Counted from the stretch's first letter, positions 1 through 8,713 are shown. The stretch is 64,000 bases of DNA from Acinetobacter variabilis (GCF_000369625.1 NZ_KB850113.1:1925558-1989557); one strand, 5' to 3'. Program-made: numbers and translations. Notes: generated by a model from the sequence alone, not told the origin.

Positions 1-244
1 GAATTTGTTGGGTTTGCAGCTCCATGGTGTCATACAGTTCTGTCAGATCCTGACTACCGCCACTAAAACGGATGGGCCAGACTGCGACATCGGCTTTCAC
101 TTCACGTTCCGACAGCCCTTTTACGGAAACAATCCGTTCATATTGTTTAATCTTGACCGCACTATTGCCCAGAATGAATCCGGCAATAATCATTCCCAAG
201 CCGATCAATGCACCTAAAATTAAGGCAGGTTTAAACTGATTCAT
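1..244 (-). CDS. SIMPL (DUF541) domain protein, N-terminal part
   Basis: The gene runs off the left edge; only the first 81 codons are present. The start is the ATG at 244. The protein opens with a hydrophobic helix (about residues 5-25, ALILGALIGLGMIIAGFIL) that is a signal anchor or signal peptide. It continues with YERIVSVKGLSEREVKADVA, the typical opening of the SIMPL/DUF541 fold, a periplasmic or outer-membrane-associated family (E. coli YggE-like) of poorly defined role linked to oxidative stress. The stop codon is outside the window, so total length is unknown. The family call is recognition of the VxGxSExEVxAD pattern. Confidence 0.75.
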   Translation of the reverse strand, partial: MNQFKPALILGALIGLGMIIAGFILGNSAVKIKQYERIVSVKGLSEREVKADVAVWPIRFSGGSQDLTELYDTMELQTQQI

Positions 245-370
245 TGAGCCGAACTCCTTTTCTATATTATTTATTCTGTTTCGAGTATTTTAAGCGTTTA
301 AACTGCTCTGTGTAATGCTAATGCGACTATCAATTTTATTTATTCTTGAAACCTGAGAAAGTTTTGTCTC

Positions 371-619
371 CTAACTTTTCCCAATTAAATATATGGCTAT
401 CAGCGGAACCAGATTGAATAGGAGTATTCCGATTTTATAGAGGGCCATGCCGCCATAATGAACGGCATCAAAAGTCGAATCTGAAAGCTAAAACCATCGA
501 CTATGCAATCGTTGTACCCAGTCTCGTAAAAAGACAATGAGCAAGAACCAGAGCATTAAAATGCTGTAATTCAAAGCCAATGTATAAAGTAAAAACCGAC
601 ACCAGAAATCGAGGTCCAT
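371..619 (-). pseudogene. DUF6868-type small membrane protein with in-frame amber codon
   Basis: Reading on the minus strand from the ATG at 619 gives 43 residues (MDLDFWCRFLLYTLALNYSI to about LHSRWF), then TAG at 488-490. The same frame continues for another 38 residues (LSDSTFDAVHYGGMALYKIG, then ILLFNLVPLIAIYLI) to a stop at 371-373. Both halves match what I know of DUF6868: about 80 residues, two membrane helices, and a LRDWxxRLHSRWF...FDAxHYxGMxxYKIGILLFNLVP core. The full frame would be 82 residues. The TAG is most easily derived from CAG, AAG or GAG. Either the gene is dead, the strain suppresses amber codons, or the base is a sequencing error. Confidence 0.7.
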
Positions 620-768
620 AGTGATTCCCTGCCTGTAGAGCCATCTATCATTAAGTTAACAGATTGATCAAATCTTCAGGAACTACTGATTTGTATCTGT
701 GATCTAAAGGGAAATGGTTTAAATATTTTGAGCTAAAAGTTTCAGTTTTGACTTCCAGCGATCACTTT

Positions 769-1038
769 TTAGCGTACAAACAGATGACGGGTATGATGAT
801 TGATATAGGCATTTAAGCCATCACCATACTGGGCCAGCTGTTTCATATTTTCCACATGCTGATAGCCCGCACTGCTATAGCTATACGTATACACTTTCGA
901 GGTTTTCTTGAATTGAACCCGAATGAACTCATTGCCAATCTCATAATTGGCCACACCCGAGTCATGATTGAGATCAAGATAATGTTGCAATTGAGCAGCC
1001 CTAAAAAATGATAAATCTATAATTTTATATGAGGTCAA
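769..1038 (-). CDS. small hypothetical protein, possibly KTSC-like
   Basis: An 89-residue protein with no signal peptide or membrane segment. The C-terminal half (FIRVQFKKTSKVYTYSYSSA ... GLNAYINHHTR) is rich in beta-forming residues. It resembles the general pattern of the KTSC fold (hydrophobic strand, vYxY, then a helix and a closing N-I/R segment), but the match is weak. It is flanked by unrelated short genes and has no obvious operon partner. The start is not well fixed: no strong ribosome binding site precedes the ATG at 1038. I do not assign a function. Confidence 0.5.
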   Translation of the reverse strand: MTSYKIIDLSFFRAAQLQHYLDLNHDSGVANYEIGNEFIRVQFKKTSKVYTYSYSSAGYQHVENMKQLAQYGDGLNAYINHHTRHLFVR

Positions 1039-1119
1039 ACTGACCGATTTTCAAACAAAATAAATAGTAAAACCCACTGTATAGCGGGTTTTAAATGATG
1101 CCCAATATGTCTATAAATC

Positions 1120-1326
1120 TCATTCTGTACAGCACTTATGACAGCCCTCTACTTTTTCCCTCGGCCAATTCATTCTTGCCCGTTTATAAGCCAGATCATA
1201 ATTAGCAAAATATCCAATCAGAATCTGGTTATCAAATTCTGGCAGGTCTTCACAGCCTCGTGTTGCGTTATGAATATAGTGCACGCCTTGAGCAGACTCT
1301 TGTTCATCTACAATAAATTTAATCAT
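1120..1326 (-). CDS. conserved small cysteine-containing protein
   Basis: A 68-residue protein (start ATG at 1326). It has the pattern HxxxxxxGCxDLP (residues 19-29), an IGYFANYDLAYKRAR helix, and a C-terminal GCHKCC cluster (about residues 61-66). I have seen this arrangement in short uncharacterised proteins of Acinetobacter and Pseudomonas. The three Cys plus His near the C terminus could bind a metal, which is inference. It is soluble with no signal peptide. It is separate from its neighbours; about 200 bases of AT-rich non-coding DNA lie between it and the DUF4126 gene. Confidence 0.6.
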   Translation of the reverse strand: MIKFIVDEQESAQGVHYIHNATRGCEDLPEFDNQILIGYFANYDLAYKRARMNWPREKVEGCHKCCTE

Positions 1327-1522
1327 TTACAGTTCCCCTAATATTGTTTTTATAAAGTTCAACCACAAATAAAACCATACAGAAATTATGTCTTTTGCAA
1401 TTCCATAATAAAATTATGTCTTTATTGAATAAAAATCAAGCAATTTCATAAACAAGATAAGGACCTTTCTTTAAGCAAATATTTCATTAAGAATGAGTGA
1501 TAAATATTTATTTATCTGACTT

Positions 1523-2101
1523 TTATAAGGCGGAATTTTCTAGCTTGTTTTTCTTTTTTAGACGTATCCAGCGAATTGCCATTATGGCTAGCATTACAAC
1601 CAGCAAGGTAGCTAGCACTGGCAAAAGCAATGACAGGATGGATAACAGAATAGCCCCGATCCACTCTCCGGTTGAGAGTACGGGATTCGCAACACCGCCC
1701 GTGGTGGCAGTTGATAGTCCGCGTGCTGCAACACTGCTCATTTGCACAGCCCCAGCTGTTCCGCCACCGACAATAATCGCTGCGGCCCAAGCTGCAAACT
1801 GAGACATTTTTCCACTGCTGGCAGCCATCGTTATCAAGGTTCCGGCCAGCATGGCTGCAGGCGTTGCAATCGTATCGATGGCATTGTCCACCCAGGGAAT
1901 ATAATACGCAGCGATTTCACAGAGGGTCGCGATGGCTAAAGCCAGACAAACTGCCGGCATGGCCAGCCATTCAAAACCGGTCATCGGTTCAAACCAGCCC
2001 ATCAATGCAGCAATACTCATCACCATTAAAGGCACAAAAACACGGAAACCACAGGCTGCACTCAAGCCGATACCGATACATAAACCGAGGATTGTTTCCA
2101 T
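1523..2101 (-). CDS. DUF4126 family inner-membrane protein
   Basis: A 192-residue, very hydrophobic protein with about five membrane helices. It begins with ETILGLCIGIGLSAACGFRV, the characteristic DUF4126 opening. An Ala/Gly-rich central region follows (AAWAAAIIVGGGTAGAVQMS). The C terminus ends in a basic cytoplasmic tail (RWIRLKKKNK). Length and layout fit the family, whose function is unknown; roles in membrane transport have been guessed. The start at 2101 is followed directly by a helix with no leader. A terminator lies upstream, between it and the zinc-ribbon gene, so it is probably a separate transcription unit. Confidence 0.8.
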   Translation of the reverse strand: METILGLCIGIGLSAACGFRVFVPLMVMSIAALMGWFEPMTGFEWLAMPAVCLALAIATLCEIAAYYIPWVDNAIDTIATPAAMLAGTLITMAASSGKMSQFAAWAAAIIVGGGTAGAVQMSSVAARGLSTATTGGVANPVLSTGEWIGAILLSILSLLLPVLATLLVVMLAIMAIRWIRLKKKNKLENSAL

Positions 2102-2154
2102 GCTGCTTATCCTTGAGATTTAAGCCATTTTTATGATGTAAATTATACGCTAAC

Positions 2155-2187
2155 AAAAAAGCCCTATCGGGTGATAGGGCTTTTATT
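2155..2187. terminator. intrinsic terminator of the zinc-ribbon gene
   Basis: Perfect 8-bp stem GCCCTATC/GATAGGGC (2161-2168 with 2173-2180) and a 4-base loop, with an A-run on the left and a T-run on the right. On the minus strand it ends the transcript of the 47-residue zinc-ribbon gene. Confidence 0.85.
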
Positions 2188-2221
2188 TAAAACAGGATCT
2201 TCTGTTTTGAATATCGTGTGC

Positions 2222-2365
2222 TTAGGCAACCTTATCGTTATATTGGGTGCCGAGGCATTTGGTACACGGTGGTAGTCGGTCTGTACCAATTTCTAAGAAG
2301 ACGCGATGTCCGCATTGAATACAAAAATAGAAACCTGTTCCCGGTTTTGAGCCAGCTGTAACCAT
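2222..2365 (-). CDS. 47-residue zinc-ribbon protein
   Basis: This small gene reads ATG at 2365 to TAA at 2222. The translation is GTGFYFCIQCGHRVFLEIGT followed by DRLPPCTKCLGTQYND. Two CxxC knuckles (residues 15-18 and 34-37, CIQC and CTKC) form a four-cysteine zinc ribbon. The GxxxCxxCGHxxxL...LPPCxKC pattern resembles the C-terminal ribbon of the DUF1451/YbeL family. The upstream sequence on the minus strand carries an AAAACAACGGAGAAC-type ribosome binding site, which supports this start. Its terminator follows at 2155-2187. The role is unknown. Confidence 0.75.
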   Translation of the reverse strand: MVTAGSKPGTGFYFCIQCGHRVFLEIGTDRLPPCTKCLGTQYNDKVA

Positions 2366-2501
2366 CTTTGTTCTCCGTTGTTTTAGAAAATGGTCTAAGC
2401 AGTATAACTCTATTGTGATGAATGTCTATTGTCCATTTTTGTAAATGATGATGGCATTTGGGCGAAGACTAGAAAACTAGCTATTAGTCACTAAGTCAGT
2501 T

Positions 2502-2999
2502 CTAATAATCAGCATTGATATAATTACATAACCTCTCATTCTCATTTTGTAGCCAATGCTCGAAATTATCTGGATCTTGAGAAACTTCAAGCATATTCTT
2601 CAACGAAGATCTATCCATTATCAAATCCAATCCGCTTTGACAAAACTTCCACCCTGCTACCAAGTTTTCTTCGATATACCTATCAAGCTCGTCAAAAATC
2701 TTTACAATTTCAATAAACTTATCTTCATTTAAAGGAATTGAGGTAAAGTAGACGCTATTTTTATAATCAGACATTGTTGCAGGAACTGCTCCATATCCCT
2801 CTAAATGGAAATGAAATGATTGACTCTTTTTTTCAAATCCACCATGAGCAAAAGTGTTACGATATTTTTCTTTTATTTGAATTAGATTGTCATAAATCTT
2901 TTTGGATAAACCTTTGCATCCTAACACTTCAATATATTTTTCAGACCAAAATTGACCAATGATTTTTTTAATTTCATATTTTGAATGGCTTTGTTGCAT
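2502..2999 (-). pseudogene. HEPN-motif protein fragment, 5' end replaced by an IS terminal repeat
   Basis: This is the 3' part of a gene of unknown family. The frame translates to 165 residues, but the first four (MQQS) come from the terminal repeat of the IS remnant at 2987-3099, so the native start is lost. It contains YRNTFAHGG (about residues 46-54), which fits the R-x4-H motif of HEPN domains, often found in RNases and toxin or defence proteins. The rest is a charged helical region (FIEIVKIFDELDRYIEENLV). The gene is AT-rich compared with its neighbours, which suggests horizontal origin. Only one HEPN motif is visible and the family is not confirmed. Confidence 0.6.
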
Positions 3000-3099
3000 A
3001 AAGATTTTGTAAGCTTCTGATTTAAATAGGTTTGTATGAATTTCAACCTAAAAATTAAATGAACAAAATCAGTTGGTTATGTATTTATACAACAAAGCC
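2987..3099. mobile_element. 113-bp IS remnant or MITE with IS5/IS903-like ends
   Basis: The left end reads GGCTTTGTTGCATAAA and the reverse complement of the right end reads GGCTTTGTTGTATAAA, so 15 of 16 terminal bases match. This sequence resembles the ends of IS903-group elements of the IS5 family. The interior is about 80 bases with no coding capacity. I see no clean target duplication next to it. It is therefore either an internal-deletion derivative of a full IS or a small non-autonomous element with a scrambled flank. It supplies the first codons of the truncated gene to its left. Confidence 0.7.
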
Positions 3100-3124
3100 T
3101 GAACGTACATAAAATTTCACAAAT

Positions 3125-3152
3125 AAAAAACCTACATTTATGTAGGTTTTTT
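3125..3152 (-). terminator. terminator of acnD
   Basis: Stem CCTACA/TGTAGG (3131-3136 with 3141-3146), loop TTTA, flanked by A-run and T-run. It lies about 35 bases beyond the acnD stop codon on the minus strand. Confidence 0.8.
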
Positions 3153-3186
3153 ATATATTAAAATCAAATAAGACCAATTGAAATCA

Positions 3187-5793
3187 TCAAGCCACATTCC
3201 CTTCCAAGAAATCCTGCGCAAAACGTTGTAATACCCCACCCGCTTCATACACAGAAACCTCTTCTTCCGTATCCAAACGACAAGTTACTGGCACTTCAAT
3301 GGTCTGTTTTTTGCCATCTTCAGTCGCACGCTCAATCACCAGAGTCAAAGTCGAACGTGGCGCAATATTACCAATTACGCTATACAGTTCAGTACCATCC
3401 AGCTTCAAAGTTTTACGATCTGTACCCGGCTTAAACTCAAGCGGAAGAACACCCATACCGACCAAGTTTGTCCGGTGAATACGCTCAAAACCTTCAGCAA
3501 CAATCGCTTCTACACCTGCCAGACGCACACCTTTCGCAGCCCAGTCACGGCTTGAACCCTGACCATAATCTTTACCAGCAACAATGATGAGCGGTTGCTT
3601 ACGGTTCATGTAGGTTTCAATCGCTTCCCACATACGCATCACTTCACCTTCCGGCTCTACACGCGCTTTAGAACCTTGCTTAATGGTGCCGTCAGAACGT
3701 ACCACCATCTCGTTATACAGCTTCGGATTTGCCAAAGTTGCACGCTGTGCAGTCAGGTGATCGCCACGGTGCGTGGCATAAGAGTTGAAATCTTCTTCAG
3801 GTAAGCCCATTTTCGCCAGATATTGACCCGCTGCTGAATCCAACACAATCGCGTTTGATGGAGATAAATGATCGGTAGTGATGTTATCGCTAAGGATTGC
3901 TAAAGGACGCATATTCGCAAGGGTACGTGGTGCAGCCAAAGCTCCTTCCCAATATGGCGGACGGCGGATATAGGTACTTTGCGGACGCCAGTCATACAGC
4001 GGACTTGCAGCTTTCTCATGCTCACCTAGATCAAACATCGGAATATAAACTTTCTTGAACTGTTCTGGCTTCACGGACTCTTTCACCAAAGCATCAATTT
4101 CTTCATCCGATGGCCAGATGTCTTTCAGGTAAATCGGATTGCCATCTTTGTCTGTGCCTAGTGCATCTTTCTCGATATCAAAACGGATCGTACCGGCAAT
4201 CGCATACGCGACCACTAAGGGTGGAGATGCCAAGAAGGCTTGCTTCGCATAAGGATGGATACGGCCATCAAAGTTACGGTTACCCGACAAGACTGCTGTC
4301 GCATACAAGTCACGGTCAATAATTTCCTGCTGAATTTTCGGATCAAGCGCACCCGACATGCCGTTACAGGTGGTACATGCATACGCCACGATACCAAAGC
4401 CTAGTTTTTCCAGATCCTTCAGTACACCTGCCTCTTCCAAGTACAATGCAGCCGCTTTAGAACCCGGAGCAAAAGAAGATTTCACCCAAGGTTTACGCAT
4501 CAGGCCAAGCTCATTGGCCTTACGTGCCAACAAACCTGCTGCCACGGTATTACGCGGGTTAGACGTATTGGTACACGAGGTAATCGCCGCGATGATGATT
4601 GCACCATCTGGCATTAAGCCATCAGTACGGTTTTCTACCACACCTGCAATGCCTTTTTCTTTCAGGTCAGATGTTGATACACGTGCATGCGGATTCGATG
4701 GACCCGCTATGTTACGAGTCACGGTAGACAAGTCAAAACGCAATACACGTGGATATTCTGCCTGAGTCATTTCTGATGACCACAGACCAATTTCCTTGGC
4801 ATAAGTTTCAACCAGTTTCACCTGTTCAGATTCACGACCAGTCAGCGTCAGATAATCAATCGTATTTTGATCGATATAGAACATAGCAGCAGTTGCGCCA
4901 TATTCCGGTGTCATATTGGAAATCGTGGCACGGTCACCGACTGACATGCTGTCTGCGCCTTCACCGAAGAATTCCAGATAAGCACCAACCACACGTTCTT
5001 TACGCAGGAATTCAGTTAAAGCCAGTACGATATCGGTTGCGGTAATGCCCGGCTGACGTTGTCCTACCAGTTCGACACCGATAATGTCCGGCAGACGCAT
5101 CCACGATGCACGGCCCAGCATCACATTTTCAGCCTCTAAGCCACCAACACCGACTGAAATCACGCCCAGTGCATCGGTATGTGGGGTATGAGAGTCTGTG
5201 CCGACACAAGTATCTGGGAATGCCACGCCATCACGGTTCTGAATCACCGGTGACATTTTTTCCAGATTGATCTGGTGCATGATGCCATTACCAGCAGGAA
5301 TCACATCAACATTTTCAAACGCAGTTTTGGTCCATTCAATAAAATGGAAACGGTCTTCATTACGGCGGTCTTCTACTGCACGGTTTTTCTCAAATGCATC
5401 TGGGTCAAAGCCGCCATATTCTACTGCCAGCGAGTGATCGACAATCAGCTGGGTCGGCACCACTGGATTGACTTTAGACGGATCACCGCCCTGATCGGCA
5501 ATCGCATCACGCAGACCGGCAAGATCGACCAGTGCTGTTTGCCCTAAGATGTCATGACAAACTACACGCGCCGGATACCAAGGAAAATCATGTTCCTGTT
5601 TACGCTCAATCAACTGGCGTAAAGACTGTTCTAAAATCGCAGGGTCGCAACGGCGTACCAGCTGCTCGGCCAGCACTTTAGATGTATAAGGAAGTTTGGC
5701 ATATGCGCCTGGCTGAATATCTTCTACGGCTTGACGCACGTCATAATATTCCAACTGGGTACCTTGCAGCGGTTTCCGGTAGTTATTGTTCAT
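3187..5793 (-). CDS. acnD: Fe/S-dependent 2-methylisocitrate dehydratase
   Basis: Aconitase-superfamily enzyme of the 2-methylcitrate cycle (propionate breakdown) that dehydrates 2-methylcitrate toward 2-methylaconitate. The protein has the AcnD-type opening NNNYRKPLQGTQLEYYDVRQ. I chose the ATG at 5793 (868 residues, the usual AcnD length) because GGGCAGG sits just upstream. An in-frame ATG seven codons earlier overlaps that site. [4Fe-4S] ligands are C407 (SCTNTSNPRN) and C473/C476 (ACTTCNG). The swivel domain near the C terminus includes AGKDYGQGSSRDWA. Normally acnD follows prpB and prpC and often precedes prpF. None of those is here, so it stands alone with its own terminator. A divergent AcnA cannot be fully excluded without alignment. 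Confidence 0.88.
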   Translation of the reverse strand: MNNNYRKPLQGTQLEYYDVRQAVEDIQPGAYAKLPYTSKVLAEQLVRRCDPAILEQSLRQLIERKQEHDFPWYPARVVCHDILGQTALVDLAGLRDAIADQGGDPSKVNPVVPTQLIVDHSLAVEYGGFDPDAFEKNRAVEDRRNEDRFHFIEWTKTAFENVDVIPAGNGIMHQINLEKMSPVIQNRDGVAFPDTCVGTDSHTPHTDALGVISVGVGGLEAENVMLGRASWMRLPDIIGVELVGQRQPGITATDIVLALTEFLRKERVVGAYLEFFGEGADSMSVGDRATISNMTPEYGATAAMFYIDQNTIDYLTLTGRESEQVKLVETYAKEIGLWSSEMTQAEYPRVLRFDLSTVTRNIAGPSNPHARVSTSDLKEKGIAGVVENRTDGLMPDGAIIIAAITSCTNTSNPRNTVAAGLLARKANELGLMRKPWVKSSFAPGSKAAALYLEEAGVLKDLEKLGFGIVAYACTTCNGMSGALDPKIQQEIIDRDLYATAVLSGNRNFDGRIHPYAKQAFLASPPLVVAYAIAGTIRFDIEKDALGTDKDGNPIYLKDIWPSDEEIDALVKESVKPEQFKKVYIPMFDLGEHEKAASPLYDWRPQSTYIRRPPYWEGALAAPRTLANMRPLAILSDNITTDHLSPSNAIVLDSAAGQYLAKMGLPEEDFNSYATHRGDHLTAQRATLANPKLYNEMVVRSDGTIKQGSKARVEPEGEVMRMWEAIETYMNRKQPLIIVAGKDYGQGSSRDWAAKGVRLAGVEAIVAEGFERIHRTNLVGMGVLPLEFKPGTDRKTLKLDGTELYSVIGNIAPRSTLTLVIERATEDGKKQTIEVPVTCRLDTEEEVSVYEAGGVLQRFAQDFLEGNVA

Positions 5794-6538
5794 AGCTTGC
5801 CTGCCCTCTTTCATTACTCTTTTTATTCATCAAAATATCTTGGTGACTTGTTTTTTAATAAAGGCATTGTACGCTGTCGAAAGTCCATTTCCCAAATCTT
5901 ATGATTTTCAAAATCTTAAATACTAAAAATGGCATTTTTACCGAAATTTATAACTCATACTTTAGAATTTTGACTCTAAATTGCATTTTTTCTGAAAAAT
6001 AGGCCTAAATCTGTCTCATTCTTTAGTATGAGATGTTGATAACAGCATAAAAGATAATCAATTTATTGGAATGAGTTTAAGGATAAATTTCATATGAAAT
6101 CAAAGCTTAGAATCTTTCAATTTTAGAAATAGCTCATTTAATAAAAAGCTGAATCTATGTTTTCTATTTCAGTGTTAAGCGTAGCTCTTAACCAGAAATA
6201 GTAAATTTCATTGCAGATATTGCTCGATGAGCTTAAGCGAAAAAATCATTTTTCAGGTTAAGACATACCCCGAAATAAGTTACATTTTCAATTCCATATA
6301 TTTTTTAAGACTTTCTTACAATTTTAGAAATACGTTAAATATTTATAGGACAATGATTTATAAACATGAGCTTATAAAACGCATCCCTATCTAGAATACT
6401 TTACACACGTCATTTTAGCTTACCGTTTGTCGCCCTCCCCCTAATTTGGTGATAACAGTCTGTATCTCAACTTTGTAAATCTACCCTCGAATTACTTCAC
6501 AACAACACTCATCACAAAAGCACATAAGGGTGATTACA
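5794..6538. other. long AT-rich non-coding region between acnD and the multicopper oxidase gene
   Basis: About 740 bases with no supported gene on either strand. It must hold the divergent promoters of acnD (minus) and the oxidase gene (plus). It contains a 19-base near-perfect direct repeat (TCTTxCAATTTTAGAAATA) at 6113-6131 and 6314-6332, differing at one position, and a weak inverted repeat GTTAAG/CTTAAC at 6174-6192. No tRNA, riboswitch or IS end was recognised. Confidence 0.5.
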
Positions 6539-8701
6539 ATGATACAACTCGCCATTATCGGTATCGTTGCTGCAGTAATCGCTGTACTGGCAGCAAGCTG
6601 GAATGGAGGTAAAAATCCTTCCAATCCTAAACCGCCAACTCCCAACAACCCTAACCCACCAACCACTACCAATAATCCCAACAACCCACAACCTACTCCA
6701 ACAACACCCGATATATTGATTAGCAATCCGCCACTATTGCAAAAAAATTCCAAAGGCACCCATGAACTGATTGTCGCTTATAAAACCGGCAAGATTTACA
6801 ATCCGAGAAATAGTACCTGGGATCAACTGTTCGTCAGAGGTTATCTCACTAATGCCAGTTTGTTTAACAAGAAAAAAGCTGGAGAGTCTGTTGAAGACCT
6901 TTTAGTTGGTCCGCAAATCCGGGTCAAACAAGGTGAAACCCTGAAAATTAACCTAAATAACCAGCTTCCACCTGAACAGAAAGCCACCTGCCCAGACAAA
7001 GTGGATAATGTGAACGATCCACATTGCTTTAATACTACTAACTTGCATACCCACGGCTTCTGGGTAAGCCCTCAAGGCAATAGTGATAATGTTTTCCTGA
7101 AATTTAAACCTCAGGAAAAATTTGACTATCAGTACAAAATGGAGCCGAATCATCCGGCAGGAACCTACTGGTATCATGCCCATCTGCATGGCTCAACAGC
7201 TATTCAGGTATCGAGCGGTATGGCAGGCCCATTAATTGTAGAAGGCTCAAGAACACCAAAAGTAAAAAATGGCAAAGTCACTGAAACAGGCGATATGGAC
7301 ATTTTATGGAAAGAAAAAAATAGCTATCCAAATGAAAACATCCTGCTATTCCAGCAAATTCAATATCGATGCTCTAACCCTGACCCGGATGTAAAATTCG
7401 ATATTCCTAACAATTGCGAAGGTAAAGGCTTTGGATTACTGGAAGATTATACAGATATCGCTAATCCTGGCTCTTGGGCCGACCAGAACTTCTATACCTC
7501 TATCAATGGTAAAGTTTTAGGAGAGATCAAAGTTGAACAGAATGCTTTTAATCGCTGGCGCATGATTCATGGTGGTGTACGCGACACTATTGGTCTGGTA
7601 ATTAAAGAACTGCCAAACTCCAGTAAATTTAGCGCCGAAGACACCCTTAAAGCCTGTCTGGCATATCAGGAAGCAGATCCAAAAGAGTTTAATGAAAGTT
7701 TAAAAAGCTTACCGGTTTATACGATTGCTCAAGATGGTTTGACCATGACTCAGGTACAGCGCAGAACACTGTCTGTGTTCCAGCCTGGTTATCATCATGA
7801 TGCAATGGTCACCTTCCCAACCACCAACAAATATTGCATTTATGACTCCAAATTAAATATTGAGGATGAAGTGAATGCACCGATCCCAACGGGTCAAGTT
7901 ACCCCTCAACTTGCCCCGAACCATCCTCTCAATGCCCAACTACTGGGATGGGTCAATGTACAGGCAAGCAAAACAAAAGCGCAGACTCCTGCCGAGTTCC
8001 TGCAAGAGCGCGCGAAAAAAATTGGTTTAAGCAAAGAGATTCAGACTCAGTTATCCAAGCTTAATCTTACTGCCTTTACTGATCATCCATCATTAATGAC
8101 TCCAGCAATTGACAAGCTGGTTGCCTCCAGACCGAAACAATACAGTAAATTTGAACTGGCTTTCGCAAATGGTCTTAAATTTGGCTTCCGTCATAAAGAA
8201 GATGGTGACTTACTCAGTTTTGGAAATGCATTTGATGGCGAAGGATCAGTCGGTCGGACACACGCCAAAGATCCGGATCGTGAATATGTGCGTCAGTTAC
8301 AAATTGGACAGACGGATGAATGGGAACTGACGACCGAAGCTTTTGGTGGCCATCCTTTCCATATTCATGTTAATCCATTCCAGATTGTTAAAATCTTAAA
8401 AACTGTCACTGGCCCTAATGGTGAATCCAAAGAAGTTGATGTGAGTGAATTAGCGCCTGATGATAATGATACAGATGATGTGCAATATCGTGGTATGAAA
8501 GGACAATTCAAGGATACCCTGTTTATCAAGGCGAACTATAAATTTATTCTTCGAAGTTATTACAAGAAATTTGAAGGTGATTTTGTACAGCACTGTCATA
8601 TCCTCGATCATGAAGATCAGGGCATGATGGAAACAGTAAGGGTCTGTGGAGGCAAATTCCCTTGTGATTCACCTCTCCCAACCTCGTCTCATCATCACTA
8701 A
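6539..8701 (+). CDS. membrane-anchored multicopper oxidase
   Basis: A copper-dependent oxidase of the cupredoxin superfamily. All four copper motifs are visible: NLHTHGFW, TYWYHAHLHG, GHPFHIHVNPF and QHCHILDHEDQGM, the last carrying the type-1 site HCHxxxH. The N terminus is a single helix (IQLAIIGIVAAVIAVLAAS), then about 40 residues rich in Pro, Asn and Thr that act as a flexible tether before the first cupredoxin domain. There is no twin-arginine signal. I chose the ATG at 6539 because AAGGGTG lies 6 bases upstream; a GTG at 6530 would add three residues. The 720-residue length is long for CueO-like enzymes. Substrate is unknown (metal or phenol oxidation possible). It is a single-gene unit with its own terminator. 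Confidence 0.85.
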   Translation: MIQLAIIGIVAAVIAVLAASWNGGKNPSNPKPPTPNNPNPPTTTNNPNNPQPTPTTPDILISNPPLLQKNSKGTHELIVAYKTGKIYNPRNSTWDQLFVRGYLTNASLFNKKKAGESVEDLLVGPQIRVKQGETLKINLNNQLPPEQKATCPDKVDNVNDPHCFNTTNLHTHGFWVSPQGNSDNVFLKFKPQEKFDYQYKMEPNHPAGTYWYHAHLHGSTAIQVSSGMAGPLIVEGSRTPKVKNGKVTETGDMDILWKEKNSYPNENILLFQQIQYRCSNPDPDVKFDIPNNCEGKGFGLLEDYTDIANPGSWADQNFYTSINGKVLGEIKVEQNAFNRWRMIHGGVRDTIGLVIKELPNSSKFSAEDTLKACLAYQEADPKEFNESLKSLPVYTIAQDGLTMTQVQRRTLSVFQPGYHHDAMVTFPTTNKYCIYDSKLNIEDEVNAPIPTGQVTPQLAPNHPLNAQLLGWVNVQASKTKAQTPAEFLQERAKKIGLSKEIQTQLSKLNLTAFTDHPSLMTPAIDKLVASRPKQYSKFELAFANGLKFGFRHKEDGDLLSFGNAFDGEGSVGRTHAKDPDREYVRQLQIGQTDEWELTTEAFGGHPFHIHVNPFQIVKILKTVTGPNGESKEVDVSELAPDDNDTDDVQYRGMKGQFKDTLFIKANYKFILRSYYKKFEGDFVQHCHILDHEDQGMMETVRVCGGKFPCDSPLPTSSHHH

Positions 8702-8713
8702 TTAGACACTCCT

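Noticed and set aside
5..217. Plus-strand frame at the left edge
   Set aside because: The minus strand encodes a recognisable SIMPL-domain N terminus over the same bases.
2987..3099. Complete IS with target duplication
   Set aside because: Only the ends remain, and the flanking bases (TTGAAT and TGAACG) do not form a duplication of the expected length.
6481..6759. Minus-strand frame of 92 codons, rich in Gly and Leu, opposite the oxidase N terminus
   Set aside because: It is the reverse reading of the Pro/Asn/Thr linker region; no ribosome binding site and no family.
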